NCBI GenBank assembly: GCA_037043235.1
Contig: JAWRVZ010000025.1
Location: forward strand, 3,423,001-3,487,000
From: Rhodeus uyekii
Lineage: Eukaryota > Chordata > Actinopteri > Cypriniformes > Acheilognathidae
Length of the DNA stretch: 64,000 bases
Reading direction: 5' to 3'
Part shown: piece after piece, positions 11,400 to 20,878 of the stretch
How positions within the stretch are numbered: position 1 is the stretch's first letter
Layout of the letters: each line of letters opens with the position of its first letter
Translations under genes and position numbers: made by a program
Notes under the pieces: model-generated
What the model was told of the DNA's origin: nothing
Seen by the model: the letters and a program-made list of their open reading frames with translations, nothing else
Databases searched by the model: none

Positions 11400-12473
11400 T
11401 CAATTACTCACCGAAAGCACTTGAGACGCCAAAGATGGAACATCCAGCTTATAAAACCTGGCGAAGGTGTTCTGAGAAGACCAGCCAGCAGCAAAACAGA
11501 TATCCTGTATTGACGTACCTCTAGACCAGGCCCACGATGAGGCAATAGCTCTCGTCGAGTGAGCTCTGATGTTGAGAGGGCATTCCTGTCCCTGATTCGC
11601 ATAAGCCAAAGCAATAGCGTCCACTATCCAGTGAGAAAGCCTCTGTTTAGAGACAGCATTTCCTCTAGTAGCGCCACCATAGCACACAAAGAGCTGGTCC
11701 GACTGTCGGAATGTGGCGGATCGGTCCAAGTAAATACGCAAAGCCCTGACGGGGCAGATAGCCCTCTGAGCGCCGATGTCCTGTGAGGTCGACGGTTCTG
11801 AAGACAAGGCGAGCAGAGAAACTACTTGCGCTTTAAATGGAGTAGAGAGCGATTTTGGCACGAAGCCAGGTCTCGGCCGGAGAGTAACACTGCAGTCTCC
11901 GGGCCCGAAGCGAATACAATCGTCACTCACTGAGAACGCATGCAAGTCCCCAATGCGCTTAGCCGATGCCAGTGCGAGAAGCAGCGCCGTCTTCTGTGAA
12001 AGCTCCTTAATCGCGACCGATTCCAAGGGCTCGAACGGCGGCAGAGAGAGAGCTCTCAGAACCAACGCCAAATCCCACGGCGGAACCGATGGGGGGCGTG
12101 GGGGGTGTAATCTCCTCGCACCTCTGAGAAATCTGACCATTAGTGGATGCCTCCCGATCGATTGCCCGTCGTCCGGTGAACGAAACGAGGCGACAGCGGC
12201 CACATAGACCTTTAGAGTAGACGGAACACTCCCGTCATCCAGCCGGAGCTGTAAAAACTGTAACACATCTGACACGGGACAGCTCACCGGGTCGATATTG
12301 TGCTCGTTGCACCATTTCACGAACACTCCCCATTTCAGGGAATAAAGGCGTCTCGTGGAAGGTGCACGAGACTCCGCGAGAGTCTCCAGCACACTAGAAG
12401 GTAGTGCGAGCTCTTCTAAGGCCCCTGAAGCGGCCACGCGTGCAGGCTCCACAGCTCGGGGCTGGGATGCCAT
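11400..12473 (-). CDS. DIRS ORF3, tyrosine recombinase (about 357 aa)
   Basis: Expected to integrate the circular DNA form. I chose the ATG at 12473 (MASQPRAVEP...) because the recognisable protein begins soon after. The frame stays open 2 kb further upstream, but that part lies inside ORF2 and is low-complexity Arg/Ser/Pro. The N-terminal SAM-like, DNA-binding part is about residues 30-120 (STRRLYSLKWGVFVKWC). Catalytic signatures of the lambda-integrase fold follow: R173 in ALASAKRIGDL, H305-R308 in HSTRAIASSW, W331 in AAGWSSQNTF and the nucleophile Y341 in FARFYKLD. All are present and the frame ends about 0.4 kb before the internal complementary region. It overlaps the ORF2 end by 58 nt. 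Confidence 0.9.
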   Translation of the reverse strand: MASQPRAVEPARVAASGALEELALPSSVLETLAESRAPSTRRLYSLKWGVFVKWCNEHNIDPVSCPVSDVLQFLQLRLDDGSVPSTLKVYVAAVASFRSPDDGQSIGRHPLMVRFLRGARRLHPPRPPSVPPWDLALVLRALSLPPFEPLESVAIKELSQKTALLLALASAKRIGDLHAFSVSDDCIRFGPGDCSVTLRPRPGFVPKSLSTPFKAQVVSLLALSSEPSTSQDIGAQRAICPVRALRIYLDRSATFRQSDQLFVCYGGATRGNAVSKQRLSHWIVDAIALAYANQGQECPLNIRAHSTRAIASSWAWSRGTSIQDICFAAGWSSQNTFARFYKLDVPSLASQVLSVSN

Positions 12474-14701
12474 ATCTCGCCGCTCGCTTGAGACAGTAGA
12501 TTCTTGCTGACGGGAATCCGCCACGGGGGGGCTGCCAGCAACTCTCGTAGGTCCGGGAACCACGGCTGATTCGGCCAGTTCGGGGCGACTAGGATCACCG
12601 ATGCTCTTTCCTCCCTTATTTTGCATAGGACTAAAGGCAGAATTTTTACCGGAGGAAACGCGTACAACCTGGCTCTCGGCCAACGCGATGTCAGAGCGTC
12701 CCCCGCTAGAGGGGCGTGCGACAGGGAGAAAAACAGCGGGCAGTGCGCGTTCTCGCTCGTCGCAAACAGATCCACTTCTGCCCTCCAGAAGCGATCCCAG
12801 ATCATTTGCACCACCTTTGAGTGAAGCCTCCACTCTCCGTGAGGAATCCCGTTCCTCGAAAGCATGTCCGCTCCGCGGTTTAGTACACCCGGGATGTGCG
12901 AAGCTCTGATGGAGAGGAGATGTTGATCTGCCCACAGCAGGAGGCTCGTTGCCAGCTCGAACAGGGCCCTGGAGCGCACGCCGCCTTGGCGATTTATGTA
13001 TGAAACCACGGACATGTTGTCGGTGCGAATCAACACATGCTGCTGTTCTATTTGCGGCAGGAAAGCCCTCAGGGCCAAACATACCGCTTTCAGCTCCAGG
13101 CGGTTGATATGCCACTCGCTCTGTGACTCCGACCATAGACCGGAAGTCGGAACGCCCTCGCATGTTGCACCCCAACCTGAGCTCGACGCGTCTGTCGTCA
13201 CTACGGTGCGTGTCGTCACCAGCCCAAGGGGAACCCCCTGGCTGAACATGTCCTGATTGGACCATGGTTCCAGAGCGCTGATGCAGCTGCGGGAGACCGT
13301 GATGCGCATGCGCCCCGCTGTCCACGCTCTCCACGGGACACGGGTTTTCAGCCACAACTGCAGTGGCCGCATTCGCAGCAGACCCAGGTGGCACACGGAA
13401 GACGCTGACGCCATAAGACCTAGAAGCCTCTGGAAAACCCTCAGGGGAACAGACCGGTCCTGTCTGAAGCCACGCAGAGCCGAAGAGATGGTCTCTATGC
13501 GTTCCGGGGCGAGGCGGGCTCGCATCGCCACTGAGTCGAAGCACACACCTAGATATGTTAAATACTGACTCGGGGTGAGCATGCTCTTCTGCATGTTCAC
13601 TCGCAGGCCCAGTGACTCCAGATGATGAAGCAGCATGTCTGTATGCCTGATTAGCACCTCCCTTGTATGAGCTAGAATCAGCCAATCGTCCAGATAGTTT
13701 AGAATGCGCACTCCGCTCGCTCTGAGGGGGGAAAGTGCTGCATCCACACATTTTGAGAACGTGCGCGGTGCCAATGCCAGCCCGAACGGGAGCACGGCAT
13801 ACTGGTATGCTGAGCCCTCGAACGCGAATCTCAGGAAACGCCTGTGGCGTGGCGCAATCTGAATATGAAAATACGCATCTTTCAGATCTACGGACGCTAG
13901 CCAGTCCCCGGAACGTACCTGTGCCAGTATCTGCTTCAGCGTCGTCATTTTGAACGCGCGTTTGTGGAGCGCGCGGTTGATGGGTCTCAGATCCAGAATC
14001 GGACGGAGCCCTCCATCTCTCTTGGGCACCACGAAATAGCGGCTGTAGAATCCGCTCTCTAGCTCGCTCGGAGGGACGCGCTCTATCGCTCCTTTCGCGA
14101 GCAGACTGTGAACCTCCTGTCTCAGAACAGGTGCGCTTTGAGGGAGCGCCAGAGACGGGACCACACCAGTGAAACGGGGCGGTCTGCGTCTGAACTGAAG
14201 AGAATAACCGTGCTGAATTATTCCCAGCAACCAACCTGAGATGCCTGGAATGGCCCTCCAAGCTTCCAGGAAATGATGAAGCGGCGGGTAGGCTGCACGC
14301 TGCTCGACGAGTGTCGGGAGCGGCGGGGAAATGTCGGCTACTATTGAGGGAGTAAGTGCATACTGTGGCTCCGCGCTGCTCTGGGGCAGGGCAAGCGACA
14401 CAACACTGACAGAATGAGGAAGAAACAACTCTTTTTGTGAACAAGCATTTGTTTTTATTATTGCATCCACACAAACAGGGTTTAACACACACACATTGCA
14501 ATCGTCGCCCATACGAACAGAGGGGACATAACGCACAACATGGTGTTTTGGGGGCGGCCCACCCGCGAGCTCTCTCTTCCTCTTGACGGGACCGTCAGGA
14601 AGATGGCTTGCCTGCGGGAGGCTGTGCGCCGTCACGACGGGGGCCCCCCCTGGGCGCGTGACGCCTCTTCCCGGGCCCCGGCCATTGCTTGCGTCGGACA
14701 T
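12416..14701 (-). CDS. DIRS ORF2, reverse transcriptase-RNase H with methyltransferase-like domain (761 aa)
   Basis: Copies element RNA to DNA and removes the RNA strand. The ATG is at 14701. The reverse transcriptase spans about 195-400: FVVPKRDGGLRPILDLRPIN (223-242), VDLKDAYFHI (271-280), LPFGLALAPRTF and the catalytic YLDD (336-339). RNase H spans about 500-615, with likely acidic residues D504 (TTDASSSGWG), E536 (RLELKAV), D561 (IRTDN) and D612 (RGADMLSR). A C-terminal part of about 640-720 (VDLFATSENA, LVAPNWPNQPWFPDL) corresponds to the DNA-adenine-methyltransferase-like domain of DIRS polyproteins. No stop or frameshift was found, so an active enzyme is possible. Residues 64-102 come from an AT-rich stretch unlike the rest and are not conserved-looking. 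Confidence 0.92.
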   Translation of the reverse strand: MSDASNGRGPGRGVTRPGGAPVVTAHSLPQASHLPDGPVKRKRELAGGPPPKHHVVRYVPSVRMGDDCNVCVLNPVCVDAIIKTNACSQKELFLPHSVSVVSLALPQSSAEPQYALTPSIVADISPPLPTLVEQRAAYPPLHHFLEAWRAIPGISGWLLGIIQHGYSLQFRRRPPRFTGVVPSLALPQSAPVLRQEVHSLLAKGAIERVPPSELESGFYSRYFVVPKRDGGLRPILDLRPINRALHKRAFKMTTLKQILAQVRSGDWLASVDLKDAYFHIQIAPRHRRFLRFAFEGSAYQYAVLPFGLALAPRTFSKCVDAALSPLRASGVRILNYLDDWLILAHTREVLIRHTDMLLHHLESLGLRVNMQKSMLTPSQYLTYLGVCFDSVAMRARLAPERIETISSALRGFRQDRSVPLRVFQRLLGLMASASSVCHLGLLRMRPLQLWLKTRVPWRAWTAGRMRITVSRSCISALEPWSNQDMFSQGVPLGLVTTRTVVTTDASSSGWGATCEGVPTSGLWSESQSEWHINRLELKAVCLALRAFLPQIEQQHVLIRTDNMSVVSYINRQGGVRSRALFELATSLLLWADQHLLSIRASHIPGVLNRGADMLSRNGIPHGEWRLHSKVVQMIWDRFWRAEVDLFATSENAHCPLFFSLSHAPLAGDALTSRWPRARLYAFPPVKILPLVLCKIREERASVILVAPNWPNQPWFPDLRELLAAPPWRIPVSKNLLSQASGEIWHPSPELWSLHAWPLQGP

Positions 14702-16010
14702 CCGGCTCCGGGCGAGAAGCCGCCGGAACTGCAGCCGCCGATTGCTGTGTCACCGGTCTGTGGGGGAGGCGCGGCGCCGACGCCGACCGCGCCCTTGAGG
14801 GCTGCTGGTACGCGCGCCTCGGCATCACGTGGCTCATCGCTTTCGCGCGCTTTTGCGCCTCAGAAAATTTTTCCATCACCGACTCGACTGCGCCACCAAA
14901 AAGGCCGGCGGCCGCAATCGGTGCGTTGAGGAGCATTTTCCGGTCCGAGTCCCGCAGGTCCGCCAGAGTTAGCCACAGGTGCCTCAGGAGCACCACTAAA
15001 AACCCCATAGAGCGGCCGATGGCTTGCGCGGACCGCTTGGTTGCCATGAGAGCGAAATCCGTTGCCGCTCTCAGGTCCCTCACATCCTCCGCGTCCATGC
15101 TGCCGGCGTCCAGCAATTGCAGCAGTTTTGCCTGAAACACCTGCAGCACCGCCATCGAGTGGAGCGCGGACGCGGCCTCGCCAGCCGAGGTGTACGCTTT
15201 CTCTGCCTGGTGCGCCGTGAACCTGCACGGTTTTGACGGCAGCCCCAGACCTCCGCTCAGCATGGTTGAGGAAGGGCACAGGTGCGCCGCCATCGCCTCC
15301 TCCACGGGTGGCACCCGCACATAACCCCGAGCTTCAGCACCGTCCACGTGCGAAAACATGGCACGCGGTGAGGAGTGAGCGCGAGCTGACTGAGGCGCCG
15401 ACCACGACCTCACCACGTGCTCATGTACCTCCGGAAAAAAGGGGGATCCCCTCCTAGCTCCGGCTTGCTGGCGGCTGGACTGGAGGAACCAGGAGTCCAG
15501 CTTACTTCTCGCGGGCTCCTGTGGAGCACTCCAGTCCAGGTCCAGCTCTTTAACTGCCCTCTCGAGGACCCTGACTAGCTCCTCCTGGAGGTCTAGAGGG
15601 CCCTCTGTGTCGAGGCACTCCGACGCCGCCCAGTCCCTGTCTGATGCAGCGAGGGATACTGAGTCCACGTCTCCGTCATCCTCGACCGGGAGGAAGTCCG
15701 CGAAGCGAACTGGTGACTGGGGAGACGGCAGAGGACGGCATGCTGCGTCGTCACCGTCACCCCGCGAGTGTGTGGGGGGGCCCGCCAGCGGCTCGACGGC
15801 GGCAAAGGACCCCTTCCCCGCGATACTGCGCGCTATGTCCCTCCTGGATCTCAGCGCGCGCCCCGGCAGATCCCCGCAGTGCGCGCAGGAGGACTCCAGC
15901 AGGGCATCCTCAGCGTGGGCCAGACCCAGACAGACGACGCAGCACGCGTGAGTATCCGGCGGGTCAATGGGACCCGCGCAAACTTTACATTTAGATCCTG
16001 TTGATTCCAT
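14595..16010 (-). CDS. DIRS ORF1, gag-like protein (471 aa)
   Basis: Putative structural, nucleic-acid-binding protein of the retroelement. It begins at the ATG at 16010 just inside the 5' terminal repeat. The N-terminus has closely spaced cysteine and histidine pairs (CKVC at about residues 9-12, HACCVVC at 27-33, then CAHC near 45) that look like a zinc-binding module, as in other DIRS first ORFs. The middle (about 85-150) is acidic. Residues 250-380 are helical and Ala/Leu-rich. The C-terminus is basic and Arg/Pro-rich. Its 3' end overlaps ORF2 by 107 nt in another frame, so ORF2 needs internal initiation, frameshifting or a separate transcript. The reading frame is intact. Assignment as gag-like rests on position, the Cys/His cluster and overall composition. 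Confidence 0.82.
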   Translation of the reverse strand: MESTGSKCKVCAGPIDPPDTHACCVVCLGLAHAEDALLESSCAHCGDLPGRALRSRRDIARSIAGKGSFAAVEPLAGPPTHSRGDGDDAACRPLPSPQSPVRFADFLPVEDDGDVDSVSLAASDRDWAASECLDTEGPLDLQEELVRVLERAVKELDLDWSAPQEPARSKLDSWFLQSSRQQAGARRGSPFFPEVHEHVVRSWSAPQSARAHSSPRAMFSHVDGAEARGYVRVPPVEEAMAAHLCPSSTMLSGGLGLPSKPCRFTAHQAEKAYTSAGEAASALHSMAVLQVFQAKLLQLLDAGSMDAEDVRDLRAATDFALMATKRSAQAIGRSMGFLVVLLRHLWLTLADLRDSDRKMLLNAPIAAAGLFGGAVESVMEKFSEAQKRAKAMSHVMPRRAYQQPSRARSASAPRLPHRPVTQQSAAAVPAASRPEPDVRRKQWPGPGKRRHAPRGGPRRDGAQPPAGKPSS

Positions 16011-16047
16011 TATTATCTATGTTCATAAGTCCGTGTGAAGGAAATAA

Positions 16048-16210
16048 TCTGACGCAAGTGCCGCGCTTATGCTATTTATACTGTCTGACAGCCAGAGCGC
16101 ATCGCGCGACAATTGGCCAGTTGTCAACTGGCGTTATCCTATAAGGTTTCAGAAATTTACGTGAAGGGGAGGGTCCCAAATGCTTTTCCATGCACCGTCT
16201 CGTTCCCGCC
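16048..16210 (-). repeat. DIRS right inverted terminal repeat
   Basis: Inverted copy of 10700-10862. The element-specific tip continues CTCGAAAGGGAAC to 16223. This is the 5' side for the coding strand and carries the promoter for the gag-like ORF. Confidence 0.92.
16073..16080 (-). promoter_or_regulatory. TATA box in the DIRS 5' ITR
   Basis: TATAAATA on the minus strand, about 63 bp upstream of the gag-like ATG at 16010. Its position inside the terminal repeat and upstream of the first ORF suggests it is the element's core promoter. Transcription was not shown. Confidence 0.55.
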
Positions 16211-16223
16211 CTCGAAAGGGAAC

Positions 16224-16530
16224 TCCGGTCGCTCGGCTCTCTCCCTCAGTCACCGTCGTTGGAACTAATAATGATAGTCCCACTCAAAACACTAGATCTC
16301 ACTCAATCGCCGTTACTTCTCTACTCTTTGTTTCTTTCTCTCCTGTTCTCACTATGTTCTCACTCTCGCTCTGGTTTCACTTTCGTTCTGTTCTCACTCT
16401 CGCTCTGTTTTGTTCTCACTCTCGTTCTCGCGCTCTTTCTCACTCTGCTCCCGCTCTGCTCTTTGCGCACTGCCGCGCTCCCGAATACACTTTGTGGGCG
16501 TGGCTAACCTCCGACCTCACTCAATAAAAA
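16224..16530. repeat. CT-rich low-complexity flank of the DIRS element
   Basis: Iterated TTCTCACTCTCGCTCT-like units, most regular at 16345-16450, then AATAAAAACTTTTTC. The long open frames here are Ser/Leu-rich by-products. It may belong to the pre-insertion target, since the CT-rich region starts directly at the DIRS end. Confidence 0.6.
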
Positions 16531-16610
16531 CTTTTTCTTTCTCTTTTTCTTTTTCGATATATTTATAATATAACGCGAATTCACAACAGTTTTCATTCCT
16601 TTGTGGGAAT

Positions 16611-16690
16611 TAATAAACTAATAATAATAATATAAAATTATTACCTATGATAATAAACTAATAATAATAATATAAAATTATTACCTATGA
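16611..16690. repeat. Perfect 40-bp tandem duplication
   Basis: The unit beginning TAATAAACTAATAATAATAA and ending TTACCTATGA occurs exactly twice, at 16611-16650 and 16651-16690. Confidence 0.95.
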
Positions 16691-17976
16691 TCTAATTAAC
16701 CTGGGTTACACTGTTCTCACAGGATCATTTGATTTAGCAAAATATCTCAGCCTCAGTCACTTTAGTTCTTAAACAAAAGTAAGCTTTAAAATAGGAAGAG
16801 CCAGTATTGTGAGGGGCTTATTGGATGACAGATTCTGTAACCACGGTTACACAGCCACATTATCATCATCACTGCTAATTCAGTGATTTTCTGAATCTTG
16901 TGATTTTACAGCATATGAAGCAAATGTGTCACTTTTGGTTCAATGAAGGTGACTAAAATAAAACAGATAATGGGATTAGGTGTGTGTGTGTGTGTGGTTT
17001 GGTTATACAATACATTATAGGTACAAAATGTCTTAACAGAAATATTTGTAATCTTTACCCTTGTAAAATGTTAAAATGCAGAAAGATTTCTGTGAGTGTT
17101 ATATTTAGGAGTAGGGTTAGTGTAAGGGGATAGAATAAAAATCATTATGATTATGGACATTTCCCATAAAGTGTGTCTGTGTGTGTGTGTGTTTGATGCA
17201 TGACGAGTTTCTCAAGGTCAGATTTGAAATGATTACGATGTTGCTGCTGTGTCCACTCTATAGAGGATATAGTGATGTGGATTGTCTTACCATTCAGTTC
17301 TGTTGGTAATATAATCCATCATTATTCTTATCGCTCACTCATGCCGGTTACATATCATGTTTGTGAATATCAGTCCAATGAAATTTGAGAAAGTTTGTAA
17401 AAAACAAAACAAAGCAAAGCTGTCTCTCTCTATGCATAGTTCTCAAAACCTGAGCTAAACCAATTGAGATTAGACAATATTTAGTATTATTATTCTCTAT
17501 TCTAACTATTATTAATGATAGTTGACTGCAGCTGCCCTGTAGGCAGAGTTATGAGTTCATTGGTTTTGTATACCCTTAGTACGGTTATATTTTGTAAAAA
17601 ATTTTGTAATAATTTTTTTATACCACTATAAAAAATGCAGTGCAGGGAGAAACTTTTAATTGATTTATCATCACAAAAATACGTTTTTACTGTACTTCAG
17701 TATGAGAGAGGACACTCTAGAAGTGTATTTGATTATTACCTCAGTTTCTTTGGTTGTAGAGCTACAGATGAAATATACTGTGGCAAAAAAATAGCCAAGT
17801 CATGTGTGACACTATATCACTAATTAGTTAGTTACTGGAAAAGCTGCACCTCTGAAAACCACTGAGCTAATGTCAAAAAAAAAATGTCTGGAAAGTCATG
17901 TTTTTGGCATTGACATTTAGTTACTTTTTCCTCACTTGTTGACCATAGAGTGAAATTCAGGATCAACAAGGATCCT
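16691..17976. other. No supported feature
   Basis: AT-rich sequence with short GT runs near 16982 and 17172. The open frame 17635-17823 shows no domain. Confidence 0.45.
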
Positions 17977-18124
17977 GTCACGGTTGTGAAGAGGGATGAG
18001 GAAGGCATGGAGGCAGGAGATAAACTGAAATACTCTTTGATAATGGAAACTCAAAACAAACACTTAAAAAATAATAAAAAAGTGCAAATCTCATGAAAAA
18101 TGTTATAAAATGGAGACTAGGAAG

Positions 18125-19379
18125 TAGGGATGAGCGAGTACAGCATTATCTGTATCTGTATCTGTATCTGTTAACCATATGAATTATCTGTATCTGTATC
18201 TGTACTCGGACTGGGCGGGGCCTAACCCGGAAGTGGGCGGGATTTAATCCGGAAGTGGGTGGTGCTTTACCTGCTATGTTGTTTTTAATCATGCAATTGA
18301 TTTGGGTCGATTAGAAATTGTTATATTTATTGCTGATTAGAAAACTATTTACATGACAGCATCAGCATTGTGCTTCATATCAAAGGTTTTGATCACAATA
18401 ACAAACTATATACAGAACATTAGATACAGAACTATATACAGTTTTGCAACAATGAATAGGCTACAACTCATGAGGTTGCAATTATGAAGAAAAATGTAAT
18501 GAACAAGTTTTCATTTAAACATAACTTTCTTTTTTTAACTTTTAATTTTTTTATGATCAGTGTGATTTTTTTTTAAATTTCCACGCCAGGTATGCGTGTG
18601 TGTGTGAGTAAGTAAGAGAGAGAGGGGGGGACTGTGTGTTCTATGGATCAAATAGTCTGACGTTGTTTTTTAAAATCTGCATTCCTTTATTATGTATGAA
18701 ATACAGCAAGAAAGTGTCAGACACTCAGTGCGCGAAGTTAAACACTCGTTAGAGCCAGCAGACGGTAAAAAAAAAAAAAAAAAAAAAATTTTTATATAAA
18801 AATTTTTATATATATATAAAATCTCCGACAGGCAGAGACGCAACCCTAGTCGCATTCTACCGAGCAAACCCCACGTTTACCAGAACTATACTGGCTAATA
18901 AGTAAGTAATACAAACAAATTGAAATATAAAACAAACCTAAAGCTGAAGAAACCCTTAACCATAGGTGTCAAACTCCCGGCCCGGCGTGTCATTATGTCC
19001 GGCCCGCAAGATTATTTTATTAATGGCCCGCGAGATGGCCCGCGCTCCAGCTGCCTCGCCGAACACTTCCTGTATTAATCAAGTCTAGCTTATGGCCTAT
19101 GATGCTTCGCGCTCGCGCTACCACCCTACCCTAAACGTTAATGGAAAAGACCCGCAAACCTCAGTGACAGAGAGAGAAAGACACCTGTTCTCGTCTCAGC
19201 GTTCTGTGTGTGAATGAGCAGGGCGGAGCCGCGGGACGCAGCGAATTTGCACGCAGACACTCTTTTATTCAATCCGAGCACAGATAATGACTCGTATTAC
19301 TCGTATGATACTCGTACTCTGTAAAAGTGCATTATCCGTACCGGATACTCGTTTCAGCCGAGTATCCGGCTCAACTCTA
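18125..19379. mobile_element. Non-autonomous hAT transposon with 8-bp target duplication
   Basis: Termini TAGGGATGAGC (left) and, inverted, TAGAGTTGAGC (right) are flanked on both sides by CTAGGAAG (18117-18124 and 19380-19387). That is a perfect 8-bp duplication as expected for hAT transposition. Subterminal TATCTG units repeat on the left, and ACTCGTA units on the right. The 1255-bp interior has no transposase. It contains GGGCGGGG/CCGGAAGTGGGCGG repeats, a poly(A)/poly(T) hairpin at about 18767-18815 and a second hAT-like fragment at 18958. Confidence 0.82.
18958..19070. mobile_element. Nested hAT-like terminal fragment
   Basis: CATAGGTGTCAAACTCCCGG followed by GGCCCG-rich sequence resembles the CAGGGGTGTCAAACTC terminus of another hAT family, lying inside the element at 18125-19379. 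Only one terminus is seen. Confidence 0.4.
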
Positions 19380-20272
19380 CTAGGAAGAGACCATGATAGA
19401 GACATAACATCACGTGATAAAAGACTAAGACTGAAGGAAAACACAAGGTAGAGTGAGAAAACAAGACGCAGTTGACAAGACTAACAATGTAATTGAGTCA
19501 CGACTGACATGTAACAGATACGCCCCTTCCCGAAAAGGCGTGACCTCGCACCGTGAATGGAACATCAGAGGAGGGAGGGGGACCAGGATGAAGACAAGAC
19601 AGAACACAGAATACAAGTACAGCGAGGGGACCCTGGAGACCAGATAACAGGAACCAGGAACTAGTTAGGTGGGTCTCCAGGGTGGCTGGATTGGGAGATC
19701 AGGGGTCCAGGGTGGTGCTGGGAGTTGAGGGAGCTTTGGCTGTGCCGGCCGCTCCGGAGTCTTTAGCGGCTCAGTCTCCGTGGCTTCACTGCCTTTGGCT
19801 ATCCGCGGCCGGGGTCATATAGTCCCCTCCCCTAAAATAAATCTTTGAAAAAGCTCCCGACTGGTGTAGAGGAGTAGGTTAACTCGGGGACCAGCAAGAG
19901 TTCTTAGGCTGTCTCTGGGACAGGTGACAGTTCATGGGTTGGCTTGGGGACAAGAGAGGGCTCAGGCACCAAAGGGAGCTTAGGAGAGAGGGCTCAGGGG
20001 CTGGCTGGAGTCTTTTGGCTGTGGTGTGTGTTTTTGGCCAAAACGACTGGCACGCATCCCTCTGGTGGGTACTCAGTTTGTTTGCTCACAGGAACTGGTA
20101 GGAGATTAAGGAGCGCAGACTGCAGAGTAGCGCGTGCTGGTGGTGACCGCAGAGTAGCGCTGGATCAGACTTACGAGTAACAGGTGCTGGTGGCACCTCG
20201 TCTGTGACGCCGACAGCGTACTGGATATTTTGTAAGCTGACCATTTAAGGTTTTATATAAATAATAATAATA

Positions 20273-20878
20273 CAGTAATCCCTCGGCTATAGCCTAAAAA
20301 CCGCGAAGTAGCCTAGATATAGAAATCTACGGTATATTTTTAAAATAATTTTTCTTATTCAGTTTTTTTCTTAAATTTAAGCTTTTGTAAACCCTCCAAA
20401 CTGTCTTATATAAATCCTTTATAGACTTGTAAACAATTTTTAAAACTAAAAAAAAAATATTTTACATGCTTTACACAAAAGATGAGGTAAAATGTACTGC
20501 ACAGCAAAGAAGAGCATTACTCCAGCTCTTCTGAAAGCACCGCTTCATCAGGCGCTTCGTAAGGTCATCGTCCAGCAACGTAACTTCCATTTCCACTGTA
20601 GGAGTACCAGTGGTTTTTTGTTTTTTTGCGGGTGAGGAACATGATCACAGTGCCGACACTGTTTTTTCTTTTGTGTAAGGATGTTCTTATACACCTGCAT
20701 GGCACCATCCATTGCATTTCAGAACTGCAACGAACGAATCATCTTATCAATATAAGATATATCTGCCCTCAGATACCCGCAATATAAAGAGGAGTCCGCG
20801 ATATAGATTTACATATAATATATCTATAAATCCACGATGTACCGAGGGCGCGATAGGTGATACGGCGAGTGATTACTG
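20273..20878. mobile_element. Pogo/Tigger-like non-autonomous element (606 bp)
   Basis: Left end CAGTAATCCCTCGGCTATAG after TA; inverted right end CAGTAATCACTCGCC. Inner matches include CGCG, ATATAGAAATCTACGG on the left and CGATATAGATTTACAT and TCCACGATG on the right. CAG termini and a TA on the left side fit pogo/Tigger-type Tc1-mariner elements. The right side is followed by AA, so the duplication is imperfect. No transposase recognised. Confidence 0.6.

Larger units (their letters stand above)
10659..16223 (-). mobile_element. Complete DIRS-type tyrosine-recombinase retrotransposon
   Basis: A 5.6-kb element, coding strand minus. The order from its 5' end (right) is: inverted terminal repeat with TATA box, gag-like ORF1 (16010-14595), RT/RNase H/methyltransferase-like ORF2 (14701-12416), tyrosine recombinase ORF3 (12473-11400), internal complementary region (10913-11020) and the other inverted terminal repeat. 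This is the diagnostic DIRS plan; there are no LTRs and no integrase. DIRS elements are thought to integrate from a circular intermediate through their recombinase, and no target duplication is expected. The ends were placed by matching both termini to the complementary region. All three ORFs are uninterrupted and the two 163-bp repeats look identical, implying a young insertion. It is markedly GC-richer than its flanks. Confidence 0.93.
17977..20210. repeat. Unclassified long interspersed repeat, split by a hAT insertion
   Basis: Left part 17977-18116 (starting GTCACGGTTGTGAAGAGG) and right part 19388-20210 flank the hAT at 18125-19379 and appear to have been continuous before it inserted. 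The right part shares CGAAAAGGCGTGACCTCGCA with a diverged CAAGAAAGGCGCTACCTTGC at 48600, so at least two copies exist in this window. It is GC-richer than its surroundings and ends in purine-rich GGGGACCAG/CAGGGGTC-type sequence. I suspect a decayed retroelement but see no intact domain. Confidence 0.35.

Noticed and set aside
11559..15994. Plus-strand open frames across the DIRS element (for example 11776-12207 and 14689-15135)
   Set aside because: Antisense shadows of GC-rich coding sequence; no domain, and the minus-strand frames carry all recognisable motifs.
16180..16527. Two overlapping Ser/Leu-rich plus-strand frames
   Set aside because: Produced by the CT-rich repeat; low complexity, no start context or domain.
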